Shown: one piece after another, positions 11,937-22,793 of the stretch
Layout: each line of letters begins with the position of its first letter
Position numbering within the stretch: the stretch's first letter is position 1
Source: Emergomyces orientalis
Taxonomy: Eukaryota; Ascomycota; Eurotiomycetes; Onygenales; Ajellomycetaceae
DNA length: 64,000 nt
Reading direction: 5' to 3'
Assembly (NCBI GenBank): GCA_002110485.1
Contig: MOWL01000023.1
Location: 1,054,001-1,118,000 of the forward strand
The notes under the pieces: model-generated
The model's input: only the letters and a program-made list of their open reading frames with translations
The model's database searches: none
Told to the model about the DNA's origin: nothing
Translations under genes and position numbers: made by a program

Positions 11937-13613
11937 TTATGATTCTGCTTCTCCGCGTCGTAGTGCAAGAAGGGCACGAACATCAGTTACGTATTGCATC
12001 GCCTCCAGAATGGGGATTAGATGTAGGAGGTCGTTGTCTGTAGGGTCGTTGATCCAGCCCTCGATGGGAATGGCGTTATCTGTACGACCAAGAAACGTCT
12101 TTTAGTAAACGGTCCTCATTGTGCGCAACTTAAAACTTCCGTGGCATTCATTTCGTTTATGGACGAAGATGTTTGAGGGGTATGGTTTTTGTTTACCTTC
12201 ATGGAAAATATAGCTCATAGGACTATTATCCAAGATCATCACCTTGCTCAGGTCCGGCTCTACGGAGCTGAGATCCTTGATATAGGCGCCATTCCGAAAT
12301 GTACAGTGTTGCCGATAATATCTGCTATGGAAGTACTTGCGTTCTTGCTCGAGCCAATCGATAACGGGATCTGCATATTCCTGGACGCTAGCAGTAAACA
12401 CAACCAGCTTATACCATTTGCATACTTTGCGGAGAAAATCGTCGCAATGCGGGCGTTTATGGACGTAGTAAAGAATGGGGTGCTGAGGCCCGATCGTGGT
12501 CGCAGGCCCTCCGGTTGAAGTCGTCATTGGTGCTGACAACTTGACTTCTACCATGTGGCCGCTTGACATGCGACCGCCTTTTGCCAAAGAGTGGATAAGG
12601 GTTTCGTCAAGGTCGAGGACGAGGGTTTTTTGAGCTAGTGGCCCATACCTGGGGTTTGAAGGTGACGTATATGATGGTTGGCGTGGCGGTATGAGCGGTC
12701 GTGGTGGAGACGGGGCATGAGGGTATTTCGTGAGCTTATGGGACGATGGAGACATTGGTGATTTCAAGCTATCAGCCGCACGGGTCTCAGGATCTTGCCT
12801 CAATCCGTCAGTTCTCTCCTTTTGCTGCTTTCGCTTCAAATTCCCTTCCGTGTTTAGTTTAATACGTATTGACCGTCTGGGGGTCCCTTCGTCGGTAGAC
12901 GATGAACCGCGATTTGACTTCGATCTTGAAGCGCGACCCCCGCCATTAGGGTGCCTCGATCCACGCCGGTCAGGTTCCGATTCAGAAGTATTGGAGGATA
13001 TTGATTCTCGGGATGTGGAGCTTCTTGGCCGCCTCACATTACTCCTGCTCTCACTGGAAGGTTTCTCCGTGATAGGATACACATTGCGACTTGACGCAAG
13101 GACACCAATGCCTCGCGATGCCGTTGCGACTCTGTTTTGTCCTCCAGTAAGTCGTCCTAGCCGCCTTACAGGCGTTAAAATAGAGTAGTGTCCGTCATCA
13201 TCCCTGAAAGCATGCGCAACGTAAATACCTGGAGAGGCAAGCGCAGACAATATAACCTTCAATGTTTCGGTAATGGCATCGAAGAGGCGCTGAGCAATCA
13301 ATTGTATTTTACTGGTTGAGGGAAGAATGCCACCTCTTTGTAATTCCTGTAGGAGAGGAGTTTTCTCATCCACTGCGTCCGGCAAGTCTAGGGAGTCTTC
13401 GTTTTCCTGGTTATCACGGTGGCTGTCTCCCAGGAGCTGGGTGCTAACCGACTCAGCAATGTACAGCTTTCCCTCGCTATACGATCTGCCTGCAGCTAGA
13501 TCATTACGAGGGCCTCCAGGAAGCACGGGGCCTTGTGAACGGGAGCGGGGACGGGGATTGGATGAGGCAGGTTGTCTGATGACCCGGGATGAGAGGATAT
13601 TGAGAGAGTTCAT
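11937..13613 (-). CDS. NEM1: Nem1-type FCP1/SCP-like phosphatase
   Basis: Two exons: 13613-12197 and 12079-11937, encoding 519 residues. The C-terminal third is an FCP1-homology (HAD) phosphatase domain with the catalytic DxDxT motif LVLDLDETLIHS near residue 332 and the second acidic motif VMILDNSP further on. The intron sits inside FHE|DNAIPIEGW, and the second exon completes the domain (TDNDLLHLIPILEAMQYV). The N-terminal 300 residues are basic, Ser/Arg-rich and probably disordered, with a hydrophobic stretch that could hold the membrane anchor. Known role: Nem1 with Spo7 dephosphorylates the Pah1 phosphatidate phosphatase at the nuclear/ER membrane, tuning phospholipid versus triacylglycerol synthesis. 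The start is MNSLNILSSRV; the frame upstream has no nearer ATG. A second phospholipid gene (PCT1) lies further right. Confidence 0.93.
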
Positions 13614-14680
13614 GGTTCGTCGCAGGCCATGCAACCTTATCTGGACGCAGGTGTCTACACTTAAGAATCAGCAACGAGCACAAAGAAGGTTCAAGAAACG
13701 GAGCATGGCGTAGGCATAATAAAACTGATCATAAAATTAGAAACAGGCCAAAGGGTTCGGCTGACCTCAATGCGCCAGGTGCAGGGAGGGGACAGCCCCA
13801 GCCACGGCCACTGCTGCCAGGTACCACTGGGCGAGTTTCGCAGCCAGGATGCACTAAGTGGCAACGCAAGATATATGGTGTCAGGATACTATCGCCCAAA
13901 TAGACGGAACAAAAGGGACGAAGTGTCGTTGGCCAGCGGTAAAAAGGGGAAGAAAAGGACAAGAAGTCGTAGTTGGTGGGGTCGCCGGTGTTGCCCTTGT
14001 TGTGGTTGTTGGGGTGGTTGATGTCGGTGATGGAGGTGCAAGTGGAGAGGAGGAGAAACAGAGCGAGTGAGTGAGTGAGCGAGTGGGGAATCAGAGCCGC
14101 AGCGACGTTTTGATTTGTTGGGCCGAACAACAAACACACGGACAACACCATTAAAATACAACTGCTTCAACGCTGAATCTCAACCACATCAACACTCGGG
14201 TTTGGGCGCAAAACAGAGCAGAGATGTCTCATTTTTCTGCAGGCAATATTGCATGGATTCCAGTCTGGTATCGAATTCCTTTCATGCGGGTCCACGCCTC
14301 TCAACAAAATCCCAACCGCCGTGCCCCCTTCTGTTGCTACATCTACTGCCAACGGGCTTCTTCGCCTATTCAGCTAGCACTCACAAGGGCCTAGCTCGAT
14401 CGTTATGAGCAATCATGTGGTCTATTGACTGCGAAGCCTCTCCTACATTTCTTATTCTCGATCACCACAGCGAGAAAATCCGTTTGGTTACTGTACCAAT
14501 CGCCTGTTTCTAGTGGCAGAACACTTCAGCCTGGCAGTACACCGACTTGCTTTGAACAAGGCTTAATAGCACTCGGTGCCCGGTTTGGACTGAGGTTACA
14601 TATTTTCATGTGATATATGCCAGGTTTTCCACTTTCTTTTCTTTCATTTTACCAGTATTTTTGATTTCTGATAGCATTCT
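13614..14680. other. Upstream region of NEM1 and 3' side of the MFS gene
   Basis: No supportable gene. A GA/GT-rich stretch with repeated GTGAGTGAGTGAGCGAG-like units lies near 14065-14085, probably within the NEM1 leader or promoter. Confidence 0.6.
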
Positions 14681-16469
14681 CTATCGACCTATTGGTCCCC
14701 CATGCTTTTTCTCGAAAGTTTTTCTCCACGATGATCCTTTCGCCAGACTCAATAATGCAATACCTGTACTTAAGAGGTCGAGAATTGCAAGTCCAGTAAA
14801 GCACCACCCAAAACCCTCAGCCTTGATTAGTGGGTCAATCACTGCGGCTCCAATTGCAGCGGCTGGGTTGCGCAGGAGTGAAGTCAAGGCGACTAGGGTA
14901 GCCGCTTGCCCAGGCTGGACGAGTGTCACATACGTGGTGTTGGTCGAAAGCGTCCACGAGAATGCAAATCCGCCTTGATCATATTAGCTAACTCAGCTCC
15001 TATAGCAAGGGATAATTTAGAGAAGACGAACAGATGGCCATTGAGATGATTACACCTGGGACACCAATACTGAAGTTTCCTAACCATCCATATATTAGAA
15101 CTCCGATCGGAAATAGTGCCGTGCCTATAAACTGAAGTTGTAGCCTTCGTTCAGGTGCTGCATCTTCTGTCTTTTTTTTTTCAAGGTGCCTCCGGTGGGC
15201 CCAGTCGCTCAAGTGCCCGCAAATAACTGATCCGCATGTCATACTGAGCCCTATTAGAAAGAGGACATGTCAGTGACTCCTCCTTACTTTTATGGTCAAT
15301 GTAATATACCTGGTGCGAGATATGCAGCCCCGATCTCTCCAGAATTGAAACCGTATCGCTCCTGGAGGACGGTTGGGAAGGCAACTGAAAGACAATAATA
15401 ACTTCCAAAAAGGATGGAAACATTAATGCAAGACAGCATAATGATAGGATGCTTCATGAAGATAATTATGTTGCGTCTACTTGGTCGGTGGGGAACTACC
15501 TCCCCGGGCTTGATCTCGGCCCTCTCACTGAACGACGGCCATTGAATCCAAGATTTTCCATTATGGATGGTACCGTTTCCGACCCTTGACCTCAGAGTCT
15601 CCGGGAGAAGGAACAATGAAACTAGGAGGCAAAAACCACCAACAATAGCTAACCGAACGATTATCCGTCAACGCTGTAGGAACACTTGAGGTGTGATGGA
15701 AGATTCTGACCCCGTCGTACTTACCTAGAAACCCAAAAGCCCATCGCCAGGTGGATCTCTGCGCGATCGCACCCCCGATTACCGGACCGAGTATTGGCCC
15801 CAGCTGTGGCCCAAGGCTATAATATGAAATGGCTCGGCCACGCTGCTTTGGTTCAAAGATATCTGCGACAGTGCCGGCTCCAAGGCTGTAAAGTGCAGAT
15901 CCGCCAAACGCCTGGACAACCCGCAATACCATGAAAGAGGCATAATGCGCCGGGGCGGATGCGAGAGCAATGTTTGCACCAATACCGATTAATAGGCCAA
16001 GTACGTACACCGGCTTCCGACCTCTTGCGTCTGAGAGGTTTGCGAAAATTAAGGGCTACAGTCGAACAATTAGGCATTGCCAGTGTGGAAATTGTCCCGG
16101 CAGTATGTCATATCCCTGAAAGCGTGGAAAGAAGGAAAGACTGGCTGAATAGAAAAATGGGAAAAGGGAGAGAACACAAACCGCAACTGCGAAGGTAAGC
16201 ATAAACACCGTAACCGTTAGGTTTATCAGTGTTGGAGACACGTTCAGATCTTCTGCTAGAACAGGAAGCAAAGGCATATAGATACCCGCAGAAACCGGAG
16301 CGATGAAAGCCTTTATGACAACTATTAATAGGATGAATTTTTTTCTGGCTGGAGAAAATGCTGAGTACGGTGGGTGACTTTGTGGTGGTGGTTCTACTGT
16401 CCCCTCTTTCGTCACAGAAAGACCCGCTTCTTCCATCACATCTTCTGCGGGAGAGGCCACCATCGCCAT
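14681..16469 (-). CDS. MFS transporter, QDR/DTR1-like (DHA1 type)
   Basis: Five exons: 16469-16182, 16055-15725, 15648-15310, 15250-15032 and 14973-14681, giving 489 residues with consistent phases. The core is a 12-helix drug:proton antiporter type fold. Visible family motifs: the first helix region MPLLPVLAEDLNVSPTLINL, the loop 2-3 motif joined across intron 1 (FANLSDARGRKPVYVLG), and the helix 5 antiporter motif SLGPQLGPILGPVIGG. In yeasts this QDR branch includes Dtr1, which exports bisformyl dityrosine for the spore wall. Here it lies next to a DIT2-like P450 and a DIT1-like synthase, so a role in exporting their product is a reasonable inference. Another multidrug-type substrate remains possible. 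The last exon junction (MAICGFAFSWTLS) uses a GTTCGT donor, the weakest of the set. Confidence 0.87.
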
Positions 16470-17586
16470 TGGAGATGCGATGGAATTTCAGAGAAATGAC
16501 CAGGAGGGCGGCATTTGCCTTTGTGTTTCATTCAAAAGAAAATTAAAGTGAAAAAATAAGTAGGTGCAATGAAGAAAAAGGAGAGAAAGAAAGGAAAGAT
16601 TTAGAGAAAGCAACTGTGATGGAGGCACGTCACGGTTATGCAGTAGAGCAACTGCCAGCAAATTAACAAATTGGAAGTCGTTTTGGAGTCCGCGAGTGCA
16701 GGCATAGGGTCAATGTGATTTCTCTCCAACTTTAGGACCAACCGTTCAGTCAACTTCCTTCATTTTTTCCCGCTTTCCAAAAAAACAAAATCGCATGATC
16801 AAAACAAGGGTGCCCAATGCAAGCTGTAGGGGAAACACCCAACCCCGGATCCAAAATCCGAATTTTGAAAATGGAACCGTTGCATCTTGTGCGACAAAGT
16901 CGCTATGTCAATAATTTGCCTTTATATGCGATATTATGATATTGTTGGACAAGGGGGCGTGATGCGGAGCGTATGCGGGTAGGACGAGGCGCATTTATGG
17001 AAAATATGCATGCATGCGTGGTTGTCGATCGACAATGGCTGGTTCGTCCTTATTCACTATATTACTCACTCTGCTCTTCGAAAAGAGGGCTTTTTTCCTT
17101 TCGAACCCGAGCAATTGCTATTTTACCTTATGTACTACCTATACCTATGATCAGAAAAATCTCATGACTGAAGTGCAGCTCGTGTTTCTCTATGAGTCCG
17201 TATTTCAAGCTTCGGGAAACAAGTTAAGGTGAGTGAACCCGATTGGCAATGAGTGCTGCTAGCAAAATGACATCTTGATTTTTGCGTGTATCACCGTTTG
17301 TGAAATTTAATGAGCGGAAAGATGGAAAGAAGCGGAGTGAAAGTGAGGCTTCCATTGCTTACAATAAAGAGCCGTTGGATATTCCAAAAGGCGTACAGAC
17401 ATTCCCTTCTTGGATACAGACAAACCATGTCATATGACAATATTGTGTGAGACTAAGACTCTCCGATGAGGAGCCCCCGTTAGGTCTGTTCCACTCAACG
17501 CCCCTCCCCACCATCCTCCTTTACCTGCCTTTTCAGGGCTAAAACAAAGTGTGGAAAAGCGTCAGCCACAGACTCGGAAAAACAAT
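16470..17586. other. Spacer between MFS and P450 genes
   Basis: Promoter region of the MFS gene and 3' region of the P450. No gene or repeat of note was seen. Confidence 0.6.
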
Positions 17587-19322
17587 TCAATTCGCTTTGG
17601 CCTTCCTGTCCTTGAATATGAACTTGCACCCAAGTGGCTTCATTAAACCCTATTGTAAAATAATGGTCAGTTGCTATACGATATGGTAAAAATTAACTCG
17701 CTACTTCAGAAAACAAACGAAAGACTTACTCGGGCAAGCTTCATTTTTGACGCAGGATCCAAAACCCACTCCGCGCTCCTTACCAACTCGAATAACACAA
17801 TCTTAATCTGCAACAGGGCAAACCCCTGACCAAGACATTTCCGCGCATGCGCGTTGAACGGTATATATGCGCCCCGGGAATTTTCTCGGCGGAACTTGGC
17901 CCGTATAGTGTCAACCGTGCATCCCCACCTTTCGGGGACAAATTGTCTTGCATCGTCGCCCCAGACAGTTGTGTCGGTGTGCACACCAAGTGCGGTCCAA
18001 CCAAGAAGCGTGTTTGGTGATATGAGGATGTCGCCGCCGAGAACGGCTGTTTCTGATGCTTTCCGGTTGATGAGCTGTTGAAGTGGTGGGTAGAGACGTA
18101 GAAGCTCGAAGACTGTTGCGGTTAGGTATGGCATGCTATCAATCATTTCTGGCGTTGGGTCGACCGCCCGTGTATTCAGGACTTCTGATCGAAGCTTTTC
18201 TTGTACGTCCTACGGCACATCCCCTGTTAGGATTATAATCGGTAAAGGAAGTGAGGATGGGATTTTATTTGGGGAACTAACGGTTTTTGTACCCATTACA
18301 TAAAATGCCGAGTTGAGCAGATGTTGCACGTCTTCGTGACCAGCTACGAAGACGATTTTCACATTTGCGCGGAACTGGGTCTCCGTGATATTCCCGCATG
18401 CAAGGGCGTCTTGAAGATCGTCTATCACCTGTCTCTCGTAAGGAGCCTTTGAGCCCCCTACTGTTGCCTGTGTTCGAGGATGCTGAACAACTTCGTAAAG
18501 CAGGTCCTCATATTCTTTCACGATTCGGAAAGCGCGCTTTCGACTTCGGAAAATGTAGGGATATTTGTCAAGGGTGGGAAAGCTGAAATACAATGGTGAA
18601 AAAACGCTTGTCCTGATAGCTGTCTGGTATTCCGCCAGTCTCGTAGCTTCGTTAGATTCGAGGCTCTGTTTTATATTGTTTGTTAGAGCATCAAGGGGCT
18701 TAGTGTTTCGATTCTACTGTTTCAAAATTGGACGTACTTCAAAATCCGTTTGAAGGAAATGTTCTCCTGCAACATAAATCGTATATCGTTGCACCAATGA
18801 CTCCAAATCGATGCTAAAATCTTTCCCCGTCGCTTCCTGATACTGCAGAATTGCTCCAACTAACTGTCTTGACCTCCTCAGCAACTTACTATTGTCTGTG
18901 ATGCGCTTCTGAATGCCAGCTTTCATGATGGAGGTAAAAAGCTTCCACGTCTCCCCATGGGAGCTAATGATGTTGGTGCCGAGGAAAGTAGCAATAACGC
19001 TGAAGGGAATTCTCTTACTGTTACCCGCTTTGGTAAACACATTTTCGTTTCTCAAGAGGTCGTTGATATATTCCGGCTTTGCAAGAAGGACGGTCCACTG
19101 GGACGAGACCCAGAACTTGACAGCTCCATAGTTTTCTAGTGGCTCGCGCAACCAGCGGTCATATATCTCATCCTGGCCAAGGTCAATGAAGTGTGCGATG
19201 CTGGATACGTAAAATGGAACTGTGGGAATATTTTTTGGCATGTCGGACGGGATGCGAAGGTACCACCAGGCAGAGACGGTCAATATCACCACCCAAGCCC
19301 CTATACCTGCTAGCAAAGTCAT
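17587..19322 (-). CDS. DIT2: Cytochrome P450, CYP56 / Dit2-like
   Basis: Four exons: 19322-18738, 18665-18282, 18209-17730 and 17649-17587, giving 503 residues. It has an N-terminal membrane anchor (IGAWVVILTVSAWWYL) and the proline hinge PKNIPTVPFYV. The I-helix segment is VAGHEDVQ, the K-helix ExxR is FELLRLYPP, and the heme-binding cysteine is in PFNAHARKCLGQG. The hinge, YGAVKF segment, I-helix AGHE and PERWG region strongly recall yeast Dit2, the N-formyltyrosine oxidase that couples two tyrosines to dityrosine. Two oddities: the usual glycine four residues before the heme Cys-proximal Arg-x position (FxxGxRxC) is histidine, and the I-helix lacks the usual threonine (the latter is typical of this family). 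The nearby DIT1-like gene on the opposite strand supports the assignment. Confidence 0.9.
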
Positions 19323-22300
19323 ATCGCGGAAAAGTTGTTAAATTTCAATTTGTGTTGATGAAGAAGGAGGCTGAATCAAAATGCAAGGAAAATGAATGAA
19401 TTCGTTACAAGAAGCAGAGGAAGGAAAGCGGCAATAGCTGATATAAAAATTCCTAAATAGGAACACCACAGAGGTGGTTTTTGAGGCCTCATCATGATGG
19501 GTTATCCTGTAACTCATGATTAGCTACAACGCGTCGGGTATTATCGCAACCAGATGACATGAGCAGTTAATGGAAATTTTCTGTATCACCATCGTAAGTT
19601 CTTTGCCTCTATCTTACCCTTCGATAGAGTCCCTCGGGAAATTCAGATATCCTTTACTCGCACTGGTCAAAACTTTCCCCCGCTCTTACGAACGTACTAG
19701 CAAAAGCATACAAGTCACAGTGCAGCCTCAAAGATCAAGGCCCGTATATTTCAACAGAAAAACTAATTAGTAGGCTGAAATATACCATTATCTATAATTT
19801 CCACATATAGGAACCCGTTCCGAAATAGGCTCACTGGCACCTGATAGCATGCCTTTAAATTACCTTGGTTGCTTAAACTGTTCCACCACCGGGCGTACTC
19901 TACCTCGTGTTACTTTTTTAAGCACTCTTAAGAATACTCAATAGTTCTTTACCCCCAATTTTAAAACCTAGTGATATTCTCTCCTCCAGAACGCTTTCCC
20001 TTCTGAGCAACGCTCTTCCAAAAACCAGCCGTTGCCTCCACAGCTTGCCCTGGAATTCATGGTGCAGTCAGTTATCACCAATGAACGGAGAAGAGTTATA
20101 AATGATATCTGCTAATGCGCGGCTAGCAGCGGGTCCACGTTGCTCTCGTAGTAGAGCCACGAGATGCAAAAATATCACTATATTCCATAATTCATTTGCC
20201 TGAGCATTTCCAATCAAAAAAATCAAAAGAAATCAAAAGAAATCAAAATCAGCCAAGGCGATCAAGGCTAAAGAGTTTAGCGTTCAACATTTGTTATATA
20301 ACTTATAAATATCTCGGATGATTGGGCCCCAATTAATCAAATAGATGTCAACAAATAATGTGCCCATCTGACAAACTATGGCTGATTCAGGTGCCTGATA
20401 TTTGTTCTAACGCCGGGACCCGTCAAGAAATATGGTCAACTTTTATTAGGATGCAACCCTAAATTCCCATTCTCTATAAAATCTTATAAATAACTCTGGT
20501 ATGAATTGACAGCCTTTCGTTCGTATTGAATTGTTTATCAGAAGATTATTGGCTGCCAGTTTCAGTGGCTAAAACCCATGTGCAACATAAGCTCCTAAAA
20601 TTTTCATTCAACTCCGTAGCCAGTTACTATCCTTTGTAATGTCTACCTATGTGTAGTCAAATGTACTAGGGAGATATGTAATCAAAGCCTTAGGAAAAAA
20701 TGGAACGCTCCTTCACATTGATTATGAAAAAATGAACACATACCATTGCCCTTCTGCGAACCCTAAAATAATCTTATACCCATCATTTGATTCCTCGTTC
20801 CAACGTGCTTCGGAGGCAAAAATAATTGGAAAAAGAGTTTTTCAAGTTGTGCAACAATTCATTAATATTTATATTACTATTGAGATATATCCAAATTATA
20901 CCAACTTGTATTTATTCTGGAAGCGCTGCTGAAGAATGCCAGAAGGGGCCGAAGTAGGAATACAAATGCCAAGAAAAGACTAGTAGATCGCCGCTAAATC
21001 AAAATAGGAATTCGCTGGCGGTGGTTCCGTGGTTCGGATGGGCACATTTTAAGCTTGTTTGCACTTCACACGTTGAAGCCTCAAGAAGTTCCCCCTAGCT
21101 CCATTGAAGCATGTCGGCTATAAACCATTATTTTCATCCAAATATTATCGACTACGGAGAAAGAGATGGTGCAGTCTTTCGCAAGGCTTTCTAATGCCTT
21201 GGCACTTCTTCATTTTGATGCGCGCGCACGGAACCCTTTTTTCCGATCTGTCACCACAAACTTCAGGTGTAAAACATTGTCAAACGGGGTAATTTTCAGC
21301 GCCATCTAATGACTGGCTTCACTTCGCGCTGAATCGGGCGTTATCAAGGACAGAGATGATGGCATGGCGCAAGGGCTTTGGCTATTCAATTAAGTATATT
21401 ATGAAAAGAACGGGGTCAACATGAAGCCGCCATGGGTGATTCCTGTAAAGCTAGCTTTACACACTAATACCCAAACATCTTCTTCCGATATCATGTCCAA
21501 TCTCGCTATGCATTAACTGCTAAGTATTTCGAATACATGCCCTATTCCTCGTTGAGGAAGGGATAGAAGGCTGGAACGCTTCTTTGGAAGATCCCTTGCG
21601 TTCCACGCTGCAGCTGAAGATATTTATCCCATCCAGCTTCGCGATGAAAAGCTGAGGATAGAAGGTAGCCAACATCAATTAATTTGGTGACAATACCCTT
21701 AACATGAAGACAGCGTCTTTGTACGAGAGAAAAAACGCGAGCTGTGGAGGTTAGGGCCAATCAAAATAACCCCCCGGACTTGTAATTGCCACAAACCTTC
21801 CAGAAGCATCATTCTCATAGAGGAAGAAACAATACACAGCGTATTTGAGCCGGGAAGGAGTCTAGTTGTTCAAGGACAGCTGAATTCGATGTAACCCATC
21901 ATGCCGTAACTTTGTAGGTGAATATATCATATAGTTTCTGCTTTACCTGTCGTGTCAGTCTTCGTGAAGCCTAAGGGGCTGCACCATCGGCGTCTGCTTC
22001 GTATTTCCCGTTGCAATCTAAACAAAGGTAGCGCATGGCAGGTTTTTGTCTCTGACGGGGATTGTGGTGCTGTTCCCAAGAATCTGCGGAGTAAAATCGG
22101 TGTCGGATTGGGAAACCATACTCTGTGGAAAGATACACCGCCACATCATATAAGAATAGTTCCCTTAAAGTCAATGCCTGCCATCTTCCTTTGCCCTATG
22201 CAGAGATTTTCATCTCTTCAATTTTATGGCCAAGAACATCCCGAGGGGGTACGGCAACAATTTACTATCACAAAGGTCCCCAGGTGGCCAATCATGTGGA

Positions 22301-22793
22301 AGGGGCTTATAGGAGCCTAATGGAAAAGAGTTGATACCACACTTCAACCATTCCCGATGTTGCAATAGGAGCCTCAAATGTAGGAAGGTCAGCCACGCCA
22401 TCCGCCAAGTAAGAGAATACGGCACTGACAAAGCACGGTGCTGAGTGCCTTGTGACTTCGAGGTAAAATAGACCGGTTGAGGCAAATTATGCAACTCTTC
22501 GCCATAATTGCTACCAGAAGTTGCACATGCTAGCATGGCAGTCACGAAAGTTGGGGTCTTCACTCAGCCTGTCATGTGGCTTATCCCGCACATATCAGCT
22601 AGCTCTGCTAGCCCGTATTGCGGACCATCCATAATAACATGGATAAGATTCTTTTGCGTCCAAGTATATATTAATCGCTGGGGTGGACACAACTTGAACC
22701 CCTAATCAGCAACCTTCGTTTTGATACCTTCACCTAAAATAGCCACCCTCACACCATTTGATTTATAAACTGAATGGCATCGTTCCTTTTAAA
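19323..22793. other. Long AT-rich divergent spacer between DIT2-like and DIT1-like genes
   Basis: 3.47 kb without a supportable gene. It is visibly AT-rich, above all at 20160-20930, with a 10-bp tandem repeat at 20221-20248. Short open frames around 21950-22700 have no recognisable domain and no joining exons. It must contain the promoters of both flanking genes. No transposon termini were recognised, but an old degraded insertion would explain its size. Confidence 0.6.
20221..20248 (+). repeat. AATCAAAAGA tandem repeat
   Basis: Nearly three copies of the 10-bp unit AATCAAAAGA within the AT-rich spacer. Confidence 0.85.

Noticed and set aside
21952..22320. Open frame with FYGQEHPEGVRQ, recalling FYGPKTSTEV of the DIT1-like protein (DNA CAATTTTATGGCC shared)
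   Set aside because: The match is limited to about 13 bases and a few residues; nothing upstream or downstream aligns, so a relic second synthase is not supported.
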